Source of the DNA: an uncultured bacterium
GTDB lineage: Bacteria; Desulfobacterota; BSN033; UBA1163
Direction: 5' to 3'
Length of the DNA stretch: 33,048 nucleotides
NCBI GenBank assembly: GCA_938045955.1
Contig: CALIBK010000001.1
Span: forward strand, 1-33,048
Shown here: positions 1 through 6,725 of the stretch, one piece after another
Numbering within the stretch: the stretch's first letter is position 1
Layout of the letters: each line of letters starts with the position of its first letter
Notes under the pieces: model-generated
The model's input: the letters and a program-made list of their open reading frames with translations, nothing else
Database searches by the model: none
What the model was told of the DNA's origin: nothing
Position numbers and translations under genes: made by a program

Positions 1-65
1 TTCCTGCGGAAGCAGGAATCCAGTATATTTGATTCAATTAATGGTGAAAAATCGCTCAATTTAGG
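1..65 (+). repeat. Right part of the dispersed TIR/hairpin element (copy 1)
   Basis: The window opens inside a copy of a repeat seen four times here. It contains the hairpin TTCCTGCGGAAGCAGGAA, then CCAGTAT, GATTCAATT, and ends with the terminal inverted repeat AATCGCTCAATTTAGG at 50-65. The right part is nearly identical to 2656-2726 and 6661-6725. The left part lies outside the window. Confidence 0.85.
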
Positions 66-112
66 ATAAGATAAAACTTTGCAGGGAGATTATTTTCCCG
101 CTTACCGCAGTC

Positions 113-251
113 CGTCATTCCGTGCTTGACACGGAATCCAGGGTTTCCCGAGAAAACGGGAATCCAATTCCTTATATTTCCCTACCTAGTATTTTATATG
201 GGGCTGAATTTCTGCTTCTTGCTTAAGACCTGCAGGGACAAGTTTTGCAGG
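113..251. repeat. Cluster of three short hairpins of the ATTCC...GGAAT type
   Basis: Three hairpins sit in the gene-free stretch 66-304. ATTCCGTG pairs with CACGGAAT (117-124 with 130-137, loop of 5). TTCCCG pairs with CGGGAA (145-150 with 157-162). CCTGC pairs with GCAGG (229-233 with 247-251) and is followed by AATGAC. The flanks GTC and CCAG match the arms of the 162-bp element, so these look like solitary or decayed arms of related repeats, comparable in form to REP or Neisseria dRS3 units. I see no gene in 1-304. Confidence 0.6.
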
Positions 252-304
252 AATGACGCCTTAAATCCCTTCTGTTATTGAACACCCTTATCTATATAAA
301 TATC

Positions 305-844
305 TTAACCACCCCTTTTAATTTCTGTAAACATATGGATGATCTGATCGAGTCTCGTATGAATTTGATCAATTCTGGCATTAATAGACTTAAAGTCATC
401 TTTAAAGCCAGTTTGTAATTGATCTATACGTGTATTGACAGACTTTAGATCCTCGCCAACCTTGGTTTGCATCTGGTCAATCCGTGTATTTACGGATTTC
501 AGATCTTCACCAATTTTGGTTTGCATCTGGTCGATTCGTGTATTGACGGACTTTAGATCCTCGCCAACTTTGGTTTGCATCTGGTCGATTCGTATATTGA
601 CTGACTTCAGGTCATCGCTCACTTTAATTTGTAATTGATCGATACGGGTATTCAGTAGGGTGTTGAGTTGATCAATTCGAGCATTTATTTGTTTCATATC
701 TTCCTTGACCGTTCTAAACTCTTCTCGACACTCTGTCCGAATTTGCCTTATTTCCTCTTTAATTTCTCTGGTTCGTTCATCTATGACATTATAAATGAGT
801 TCCAGCGTTACCTTCTTAACCAGATGTTTTACGGTTGCTTTCAT
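305..844 (-). CDS. Coiled-coil protein with 18-residue tandem repeats, function unknown
   Basis: This is a 179-residue soluble protein with no signal peptide or membrane segment. Residues about 77-166 are five near-identical 18-residue units of the form EDLKSVNTRIDQMQTKVG, with a related RIDQL motif further N-terminal. The 18-residue period equals one heptad plus one hendecad, so a long parallel coiled coil is expected. The start is ATG preceded by GGAGGG at good spacing. It follows the FG-GAP protein gene on the same strand after about 90 bp and may share its transcript. It could be a structural, phase-variable or multimerisation protein. The repeats resemble poorly characterised coiled-coil proteins of many bacteria, and I do not recognise a specific family. 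Confidence 0.75.
   Translation of the reverse strand: MKATVKHLVKKVTLELIYNVIDERTREIKEEIRQIRTECREEFRTVKEDMKQINARIDQLNTLLNTRIDQLQIKVSDDLKSVNIRIDQMQTKVGEDLKSVNTRIDQMQTKIGEDLKSVNTRIDQMQTKVGEDLKSVNTRIDQLQTGFKDDFKSINARIDQIHTRLDQIIHMFTEIKRGG
347..616 (-). repeat. 54-bp in-frame tandem repeat, about five units
   Basis: The DNA encoding residues 77-166 of the coiled-coil protein repeats with an exact 54-bp period: CTGGTC(A/G)AT-type blocks recur at 473, 527 and 581, with diverged ones at 365, 419 and 635. Several units differ by only a few bases, which implies recent unit duplication and a possible length polymorphism. Confidence 0.85.
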
Positions 845-935
845 TTAACCCTCCAATCTAATCCTTTTTACCTCAAAAGAACCACCTGTTAACCAACCCA
901 TCCTCTCCTGAGAGAAAGAAGAAAAGGGACAGAAA

Positions 936-2525
936 TTAAAATAATTTAAAAAAGATGAGTTTGCTTGATCCCTTTTTGTCCATCATTCCTGATCTTGGTG
1001 ATTCGACCAGAGCTACAACAAGTTCTTCCTCGCCGTCATTACTTGCATCCTTCACCTGGAAATCTGAAATATATCCATTTAGTTCTCTGGTCTTCCATTG
1101 GATTCTAAGACCAATTTCATCCCAGGTTAAGTCATAGATTTCACCGCTTTCATATGAGCGAAGCCTCTGGAAAAGCTTTACTCCTGCAGCCTGATTTCGA
1201 TTAATAATGACCTCATTGGCTCCATCCCCATTCAGATCTTTTATCAAAATCCTTCCAGGGATATAGACCCTCCAAGGAGGAGCCTCACTGCCTCTATAAA
1301 CCTCTTCCTTTTTCTTTGTGGTATCATAGAAATTGAGTGTACCACCATAATTTTCTTTGCTTTTCCAGATAAATTTCCCATCTTGAGTAAGTATCTTTAA
1401 ATAATCGAATTCGTCAATCAAGATAATATCGGGTTTGCCCTGTCCTCTGATATCACCCAGGGTAAAACCAAAGATTTTTAAGTCTTTGGGCAGTGGCATC
1501 TTCGGTCCTTTTTCAAAGGACTTCTTCTTCCATATAAATTGATAGATCGGACCTGAAATAAGTCCCTCAGAATTCATCTGCTGTCCCATTAAAATAGGTC
1601 CTTCCTTGGGATGTTCGAGGACTCTGAAAAACCAACCAGCCCTTCGTGTGATCGATCTAAACTCGCCCTGCTCATATTCGAGGATAAGGGATTGAAGATT
1701 GTCTTCGATCACTGAGGTGACAATGATTTCCGCCACTTTATTTCGATTTACATCGGCCACATCAAGGGTAAGGAAGTTATGCTGGTGGCCTGCTTCGATT
1801 TTTCGAAAGAGAGAAAGCTTCTCACCATCATATTTAAACACATAAAGATTATGATGATCCATTACGACGATTTCATTTTTCCCATCCCCATCCACATCGC
1901 CAATGTCCAGTCCTTTTATCTCAAAATCAAAGGTCTGAGTCTTTTTAAACTCAAGCCCTTCAGGACCAATGATTCCACGTTCGGGTCTATGATAGGGATA
2001 TTTCCCTTCGAGAGGTTTGGAGGCAATCGCTCGGCGACCTGTGATCTTATACGCAATCTCCTGGGCAAAATCTCCAATCCTTGTCATCACATCATCAAGG
2101 CCCTTATGCTGGGTATAAACTCCCAGAGGGGGTTTATCCTCTGTAATTGCAAGAAGCCTTGCATCGAGGCTAATATAGTTTCCAATCTTGGTGAGGCTTC
2201 CAAGGACAATATAGTCTGCACCAGCTCTTGAGCCAACTTCTTTCGCCACAGCTTCGTCAAGCCTCATGGGTCTTATCTCCCAGAGGATCCTCTCGATGAT
2301 ACTCCGATCGATCACAATGATACGCCCCTCCACAGTGATTCGAGAAGTGAGAATATCGTAGATTCCTTCTCGAAGGTAGTCCAGGTTCTCCTGGCTGTGA
2401 ATCAAAAATGGAAGAATCGCAACTTTATAGACCTTGAGAGGCTCCCTGGGTTGGGCCAGAAAGGAAGAAGATGGAATTAAGAGAGATAAAAAACACAGAA
2501 ACAGAATAATTTTGAATTTCATCAT
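936..2525 (-). CDS. Secreted TolB/FlgO-like N-terminal domain plus FG-GAP (VCBS) beta-propeller protein
   Basis: The 529-residue product starts with a signal peptide (residues about 1-25, hydrophobic core IILFLCFLSLL). Residues about 32-165 look like the FlgO/GNA1162/TolB-type alpha-beta domain, with KVAILPF, a middle LREGIYDILTSRI helix and GADYIVLGSLTKIG. The rest carries FG-GAP/VCBS-like calcium-loop repeats: DIGDVDGDGKNEIVV (207-221), DVADVNRNKVAEIIV (255-269), LGDIRGQGKPDIIL, IKDLNGDGANEVII and VKDASNDGEEELVV. This suggests a periplasmic or surface propeller. The start pair ATGATG is preceded by AAAGGATTT. Such fusions occur in deltaproteobacteria as VCBS-repeat proteins; their role is unknown. 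It lies near the pilin cassette but in a separate, divergent transcription unit. Confidence 0.8.
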   Translation of the reverse strand: MMKFKIILFLCFLSLLIPSSSFLAQPREPLKVYKVAILPFLIHSQENLDYLREGIYDILTSRITVEGRIIVIDRSIIERILWEIRPMRLDEAVAKEVGSRAGADYIVLGSLTKIGNYISLDARLLAITEDKPPLGVYTQHKGLDDVMTRIGDFAQEIAYKITGRRAIASKPLEGKYPYHRPERGIIGPEGLEFKKTQTFDFEIKGLDIGDVDGDGKNEIVVMDHHNLYVFKYDGEKLSLFRKIEAGHQHNFLTLDVADVNRNKVAEIIVTSVIEDNLQSLILEYEQGEFRSITRRAGWFFRVLEHPKEGPILMGQQMNSEGLISGPIYQFIWKKKSFEKGPKMPLPKDLKIFGFTLGDIRGQGKPDIILIDEFDYLKILTQDGKFIWKSKENYGGTLNFYDTTKKKEEVYRGSEAPPWRVYIPGRILIKDLNGDGANEVIINRNQAAGVKLFQRLRSYESGEIYDLTWDEIGLRIQWKTRELNGYISDFQVKDASNDGEEELVVALVESPRSGMMDKKGSSKLIFFKLF

Positions 2526-2612
2526 AAATCCTTTCTTTTAACAAGTTCTGAAAAAGAGAGTCTTATCAATGCACTCATCAAAGACCTCCCCTTTATTTTA
2601 AAATAAACCCTT

Positions 2613-2726
2613 ATTCCTCTTTACACGAGAATGAAATTTTCATTCATTGGGGGATAGTCGTCATTCCTTCGGAAGCAGGAATCCAGTATCTATGATTCAA
2701 TTATTAAAAAAATCGCTCAATTTAGG
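2613..2726 (+). repeat. TIR/hairpin element, left end degraded (copy 2)
   Basis: The segment matches the central and right part of the full element at 6564-6725: an ATTCC...GAATGA arm, TTTTCATTCATTGGG, GTCATTCC..GGAAGCAGGAATCCAG, GATTCAATT, and the terminal repeat AATCGCTCAATTTAGG at 2711-2726. The left terminal CCTAAATTGAGCG cannot be found, so the copy is truncated or decayed. Confidence 0.8.
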
Positions 2727-2974
2727 TAAAAACAGAAAAAAATTATCCAACAAATATTAAGAATCTTCAAGACCCTTAAAATCATAAGTTTTTTAGGGCC
2801 ATGACTTATTTTGGGCCTTTGGAATCTTTTCAAAAGGATATAAAAAAACTCTTTCAAAGTCAAGGTTTATAACATCTGAAAAGTTATCCCCCATCGAAGA
2901 ATGGGAATCATTTTGGCATGACAGTCCCGTTTCCCAACCATGATTGAGGAATTACTAAAAATCACAATTTTTGC

Positions 2975-3004
2975 TTGACAAAAGAAAAAATTGTGTTGTA
3001 GATA
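2975..3004 (+). promoter_or_regulatory. Candidate sigma70 promoter of the prepilin operon
   Basis: A perfect -35 TTGACA (2975-2980) is followed after 18 bp by TAGATA (2999-3004). It lies about 30 bp upstream of the prepilin ATG at 3034, with the Shine-Dalgarno GAGGAGGG at 3021-3028. The short leader argues that this is the main promoter of the pilin-YfhO-GT2 cassette. Confidence 0.5.
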
Positions 3005-3033
3005 ATAAAGAAATTTCAAAGAGGAGGGAGACC

Positions 3034-3423
3034 ATGAAAAGGGAGAAGGGGTTTACATTGATTGAATTGATCATTATTATCGTCATTATCGGGATTCTGG
3101 CAGCGGTTGCGATTCCAAGGTATATCGACTTGACCAGAAGTGCTGCGGATGGGACGGCGAAAGCGGTTCTGGGTTCGCTCAGGAGTGCCAATGCATTGGT
3201 ATTTGCACAGCGGATCATTGGAGGAACAACAGGGTCCTATACCATGGGTGATATTGTTGGAGGGATGGGAGAATTGAAAGGATTTACCTATACCTACGGT
3301 GCTAATACCTTTGCCATGACCGCAGGTGGATATACCTATACTTTTACACTCTCTCCGACTCCTAATGTTCCAACCACGTATGGTTCGATCACTGCAGGGG
3401 CAGGAACCTTTGCGACGTGGTAA
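3034..3423 (+). CDS. Type IV prepilin (likely major pilin subunit of the MSHA-like pilus)
   Basis: The start is taken at the internal ATG 3034, because GAGGAGGG precedes it and it gives a short basic leader, MKREKG. The cleavage site KG|FTLIELI is canonical, with Glu at +5, followed by a hydrophobic helix IIIIVIIGILAAVAIPRY (class III signal peptide). The 129-residue product has a small, glycine- and threonine-rich C-terminal part without cysteines, so there is no disulfide D-loop. It would be processed by a prepilin peptidase that is not encoded in the window. It is the only prepilin here outside the pilus operon, is preceded by a strong promoter, and is therefore the best candidate for the major subunit. 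A GspG-type major pseudopilin is the alternative. Its stop overlaps the start of the next gene. Confidence 0.88.
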   Translation: MKREKGFTLIELIIIIVIIGILAAVAIPRYIDLTRSAADGTAKAVLGSLRSANALVFAQRIIGGTTGSYTMGDIVGGMGELKGFTYTYGANTFAMTAGGYTYTFTLSPTPNVPTTYGSITAGAGTFATW

Positions 3424-5867
3424 AAAAAAATGATAAAATTCTCATCCTCTCTGTGAGAGAAGAGATTAAATCGAAAAGAGATAGGGTCAGAATCGCTGAT
3501 ATTTTAGCTGTTCTGACCCTTTTTGTTCTCTCCCTCGTCTTCTTTTATGATCTCTTTGAGGATAGATTTCTCCTTACTGAAAGGGATTTAGGCGCATACT
3601 TCATTCCCCCAAGATTCTTCTGGGTCGAAAGCATCAAAAAAGGAGATTTTCCCTTATGGAATCCCTATCAATTCTGTGGACAACCATTTTTTGCGAATCC
3701 CCAGCACGGGATCCTCTATCCATTCCACATCCTCTTTTTTATTCTTCCTTTTGATATTGCCTTTAATGGAATTATTGTTCTTCATTTCTTTCTGGCTGGA
3801 CTTTTTCTCTTTCTCCTTCTGAAAGAATTAAAAGCTTCTGTTACAGGCGCATTGATTTCAAGTCTTGTTTTTATGCTCAGTGGTTATCTTCTCTCTGTTC
3901 ACAGTCTTCTCAGTACTCTGCTTTCGGTGGTCTGGACCCCTCTAATCTTCCTCTTTTTCAAAAGAGCGATTGAGCGAAGGGGACTTAAACAGAAAGTCTT
4001 AACCGCCCTATGGATGACCCTCTCTTTTATGGGAGGAGGGGTAGAAATAGTGTATGGAAATTTTATCCTTCTTGTTCTCCTCATCCTTTTTCACTTAAAA
4101 GAGGAACGTTTAGAAGTTTCCAAATATGGCACCTTTAAATCTCTTATTGAGCGATTCAGAAGTCTTGTGATGGTTTCTTTCTTCTTTTTCGTTCTTTCAG
4201 CCATCCAGCTTATTCCTTTCCTTGAGCTTTGGATTCATTCTAATCGAGGGGGAGGGATTTCCTACGAGGAGGCAACGATCTGGAGTTTTGCCCCCCGGGA
4301 TTTCATTCTCTTTTTTTTCCCAGATTTCTTTGGATATTTTCTCGATATTAAACGATACTGGACGAATCAATGCTGGCTTAAAACCCTTTATACAGGGGGA
4401 CTACCTTTTATTTTGACCCTGATCTACTTTCTCTTTTCTCGAAGGGATAGGGAAGGGGAGAAGGGTAGGATGAAGGCCCTCTTTTTAGGGATTATTTTTG
4501 TTTCTTTCTTTTTTTCACTCGGAAGATACAATCCTCTTTATCCTTTCGTCTTTAAATACTTCCCCTTTTTTCATGGGATTCGATACCCGGTAAAATTTCT
4601 TTATCTTTTCATTTTTGCCCTTTCTATTACTTCCGGTCTTGGCTTTGAGAGATTGAGGGAGATTCTGAGAGATAAGAGTTGGAAATTCTTTAAATCCATT
4701 CTCTTTCTTTTGGCCTCTCTCTCGGCTTTTCTTCTTCTTTTTTTCGTATTAGGTCATTCGCCGATTGCAATGTTTCTAAAATTCAAGGGAATTGACTCTC
4801 CCGGGTTTAATTCCATCTCGACCAATCTTTACCATATTAAGAGGTTTTTCTTCTATCTCACCCTCTTTTTCCTTCTTTTAAGAATCGGGAGTGAGGTGAA
4901 GTGGCGAGGCTGGTCAAAAGGTCTTCTGATGGCCTTTCTAACATTAGATCTATTTGGCAATATGGGTTTCTACGGGAGGGAGTTAACCCGGGAGTATTTT
5001 CAAAAGACTCGAATTCAGGAGATTATGACTCAAGATCAGGGATTTTTTAGAGTTTTTTCCACACCGAAGACGACTTCCCTGGAGAATACGATTTTGATGG
5101 ATTCTTCAAAACCTCTTGATTTTCTCAAAGAAAAACATCTTCCCTCTTTGAACATGCTTCACAGAATCTATGACATGTGGGGTGTCGATGTAATCAGATT
5201 GAAACGAACGGATGAACTTTACCGAACCTTTATTCAGAATCCCCCCATTTCTTCCACCTCTCTTCTAAGGCTCTATGGGGTACGATATGTTATCTCCACA
5301 TCCTTTATTAATGAGGATATGGACTTTGAGTTTATTTACGGAAGGATAGAAGGGCTTCAAGGGGAGAAAGAGGAACTTCTTACCCGAAACACCATTAAGC
5401 TCTACCGTAATCGAAAACCACTGCCGAGGGCATGGATTTTGGGAAATTATAAGGTTCTAAATTCTAAAGAGATTCTTCAGAGACTCTCAAACCCTGAATT
5501 TAATCCAGAGGAGGAGGTGATCCTTGAAGGAACCCCCCCATTTGTCCCAAAACAGAAGAAAATCAAAGGAGAAATAAGGATTTTTTCAGAAACCAATCGG
5601 CGTTTTCGTCTCGAAGTGGTGAATGAGGAGGAGGGGCTTCTTGTTTTAAGCGATACCTATTATCCCGGATGGAAGGCCTTTGTTGATGGAAAAGAGGAGA
5701 AGATTTTTCGGGCGGACTATAACTTCCGGGCCATTCTGATTCCTCCTGGAAGCCATCTGGTAGAGTTTGTTTATGATCCTCTCAGTTTTAAACTCGGGGG
5801 ATGGATAACCCTTTTGGGGTTTTTGGGTTGTTTTGGTATGATAGGTTTTGAGAAGCGAAAAGGATAA
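3417..5867 (+). CDS. YfhO-family large integral membrane protein (GT-C-type glycosyltransferase-like)
   Basis: The 816-residue product has an N-terminal transmembrane helix (about 25-45), an extracytoplasmic loop with acidic residues (TERDLGAY) and the motif FPLWNPYQFCGQPFFANPQ, then roughly ten more hydrophobic segments. A C-terminal soluble domain contains DTYYPGWKAFVDGKE and FRAILIPPGSHLVEFVYDP, the typical YfhO ending. Bacillus and Listeria YfhO relatives add sugars from a polyprenyl-phosphate donor to cell-surface polymers. The GTG start at 3417 overlaps the prepilin stop by 7 nt, and no good ATG is nearby, so translation is probably coupled to the prepilin. Directly downstream is a polyprenyl-phosphate sugar synthase-like GT2, which fits donor supply. 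The acceptor is unknown; the overlapping pilin gene makes pilin glycosylation a reasonable hypothesis. Confidence 0.82.
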   Translation: MVKKNDKILILSVREEIKSKRDRVRIADILAVLTLFVLSLVFFYDLFEDRFLLTERDLGAYFIPPRFFWVESIKKGDFPLWNPYQFCGQPFFANPQHGILYPFHILFFILPFDIAFNGIIVLHFFLAGLFLFLLLKELKASVTGALISSLVFMLSGYLLSVHSLLSTLLSVVWTPLIFLFFKRAIERRGLKQKVLTALWMTLSFMGGGVEIVYGNFILLVLLILFHLKEERLEVSKYGTFKSLIERFRSLVMVSFFFFVLSAIQLIPFLELWIHSNRGGGISYEEATIWSFAPRDFILFFFPDFFGYFLDIKRYWTNQCWLKTLYTGGLPFILTLIYFLFSRRDREGEKGRMKALFLGIIFVSFFFSLGRYNPLYPFVFKYFPFFHGIRYPVKFLYLFIFALSITSGLGFERLREILRDKSWKFFKSILFLLASLSAFLLLFFVLGHSPIAMFLKFKGIDSPGFNSISTNLYHIKRFFFYLTLFFLLLRIGSEVKWRGWSKGLLMAFLTLDLFGNMGFYGRELTREYFQKTRIQEIMTQDQGFFRVFSTPKTTSLENTILMDSSKPLDFLKEKHLPSLNMLHRIYDMWGVDVIRLKRTDELYRTFIQNPPISSTSLLRLYGVRYVISTSFINEDMDFEFIYGRIEGLQGEKEELLTRNTIKLYRNRKPLPRAWILGNYKVLNSKEILQRLSNPEFNPEEEVILEGTPPFVPKQKKIKGEIRIFSETNRRFRLEVVNEEEGLLVLSDTYYPGWKAFVDGKEEKIFRADYNFRAILIPPGSHLVEFVYDPLSFKLGGWITLLGFLGCFGMIGFEKRKG

Positions 5868-5875
5868 GATTTAAG

Positions 5876-6556
5876 ATGAAGCTTTCTGTGATCATTCCTG
5901 TCTATAATGAGGTAAAGACGATCCTCGGAGTGATCCAGAGGGTGAAAGAGACTCCCTTCGATAAGGAGATTATCGTGGTGGATGATGGTTCAACCGATGG
6001 AACCCGTGAATGTCTACAGAGTTGTGAGGGAGATGAAATTACAATCCTTTCTCATCCATCGAATCTGGGGAAGGGGGCGGCTATCCGAACCGCCATTCCA
6101 TATATAAGGGGAGATATTGTGATCATCCAAGATGCTGACCTCGAATACCATCCCTCTGAGTATCCCCATTTGATTCAGCCCATTATTGAAGGAAAAGCGG
6201 ATGTGGTGTATGGTTCTCGCTTTCAGAAGAAAGACCAGCGAGGCATCTATTTTTGGAACGATTTTGGGAATAAAGTGGTGACAAGACTCTCTAATTGGTT
6301 TAACCATCTTAATCTCTCCGATATGGAGACGGGATATAAGGTGTTTAGAACTGAAATCCTTAAAGGAATAAAGATCGAGAGCAATCGGTTTGGTTTCGAA
6401 CCCGAGATTACAGCAAAGATCGCAAAATTAGGCTGCCGGATCCATGAAGTTCCTATATCCTATAAAGGAAGGGATTATTCCGAAGGGAAAAAGATTAACT
6501 GGAAGGATGGTCTTGCAGCCATTTATTGGATTTTGAAATTTAATCTCTTTCGATGA
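5876..6556 (+). CDS. GT2 glycosyltransferase, DPM1-like polyprenyl-phosphate sugar synthase
   Basis: This is a 226-residue GT-A fold enzyme. LSVIIPVYNE (3-12) opens the nucleotide-sugar site, VVDDGSTDGT (34-43) supplies diphosphate contacts, and DADLEYHP (86-93) holds the metal-binding DxD-like motif. SDMETGYKVFR and GFEPEI are typical of dolichyl- or undecaprenyl-phosphate mannose/glucose synthases. There are no C-terminal transmembrane helices, so it resembles the soluble DPM1 subclass. It starts 8 nt after the YfhO-like gene. Together the two could form a lipid-linked donor and transferase pair. Its TGA stop is followed within 8 nt by the inserted repeat element. Confidence 0.85.
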   Translation: MKLSVIIPVYNEVKTILGVIQRVKETPFDKEIIVVDDGSTDGTRECLQSCEGDEITILSHPSNLGKGAAIRTAIPYIRGDIVIIQDADLEYHPSEYPHLIQPIIEGKADVVYGSRFQKKDQRGIYFWNDFGNKVVTRLSNWFNHLNLSDMETGYKVFRTEILKGIKIESNRFGFEPEITAKIAKLGCRIHEVPISYKGRDYSEGKKINWKDGLAAIYWILKFNLFR

Positions 6557-6563
6557 TTAAGAA

Positions 6564-6725
6564 CCTAAATTGAGCGATTCTTAGTATTATTTATAGATAA
6601 CTTTTCTGGATTCCCGTTTTCACGGGAATGACATTTTCATTCATTGGGTGGCAGTCGTCATTCCTGCGGAAGTAGGAACCCAGTATCTTTGATTCAATTC
6701 ATGAAGAAAAAGCGCTCAATTTAGG
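6564..6725. mobile_element. Complete 162-bp MITE/BIME-like element with TIRs and 5-bp target duplication (copy 3)
   Basis: The left end CCTAAATTGAGCGATT (6564-6579) and the right end AAGCGCTCAATTTAGG (6710-6725) are inverted repeats with one mismatch. Inside are two opposed hairpins: ATTCCCG/CGGGAAT (6610-6616 with 6623-6629) and ATTCCT/AGGAAC (6660-6665 with 6674-6679). Their outer flanks CTGG/CCCAG and inner GAATGAC/GTCATTC also pair, so the whole unit can fold as a nested cruciform. It is flanked by the direct repeat AAGAA (6559-6563 and 6726-6730). It lies between convergent genes, and its terminus supplies the TAA stop of the mshE-like gene. It has no coding capacity, so it is non-autonomous. 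Confidence 0.8.

Larger units (their letters stand above)
2526..3033. other. Divergent intergenic region with repeat and pilin promoter
   Basis: This 508-bp, AT-rich gene-free stretch lies between two divergent genes. It holds a left-degenerate copy of the TIR repeat (2613-2726), an imperfect dyad TGGGAA...TTCCCA (2902-2907 with 2931-2936) and a sigma70-like promoter close to the prepilin gene. I see no convincing small gene in it. Confidence 0.6.

Noticed and set aside
347-616. CRISPR array
   Set aside because: The regular 54-bp periodicity has no spacers and is in frame within a coiled-coil gene; no cas genes are present.
435-638. Plus-strand repetitive reading frame opposite the coiled-coil gene
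   Set aside because: It is the antisense image of the 54-bp repeat; it has no ribosome site and the minus strand gives a coherent coiled coil.
2914-2929. Sigma54-like TGGCATGACAGTCCCG upstream of the prepilin gene
   Set aside because: The -24 TGGCA is good, but the -12 position reads CC instead of GC, and a better sigma70 promoter lies nearer the gene.
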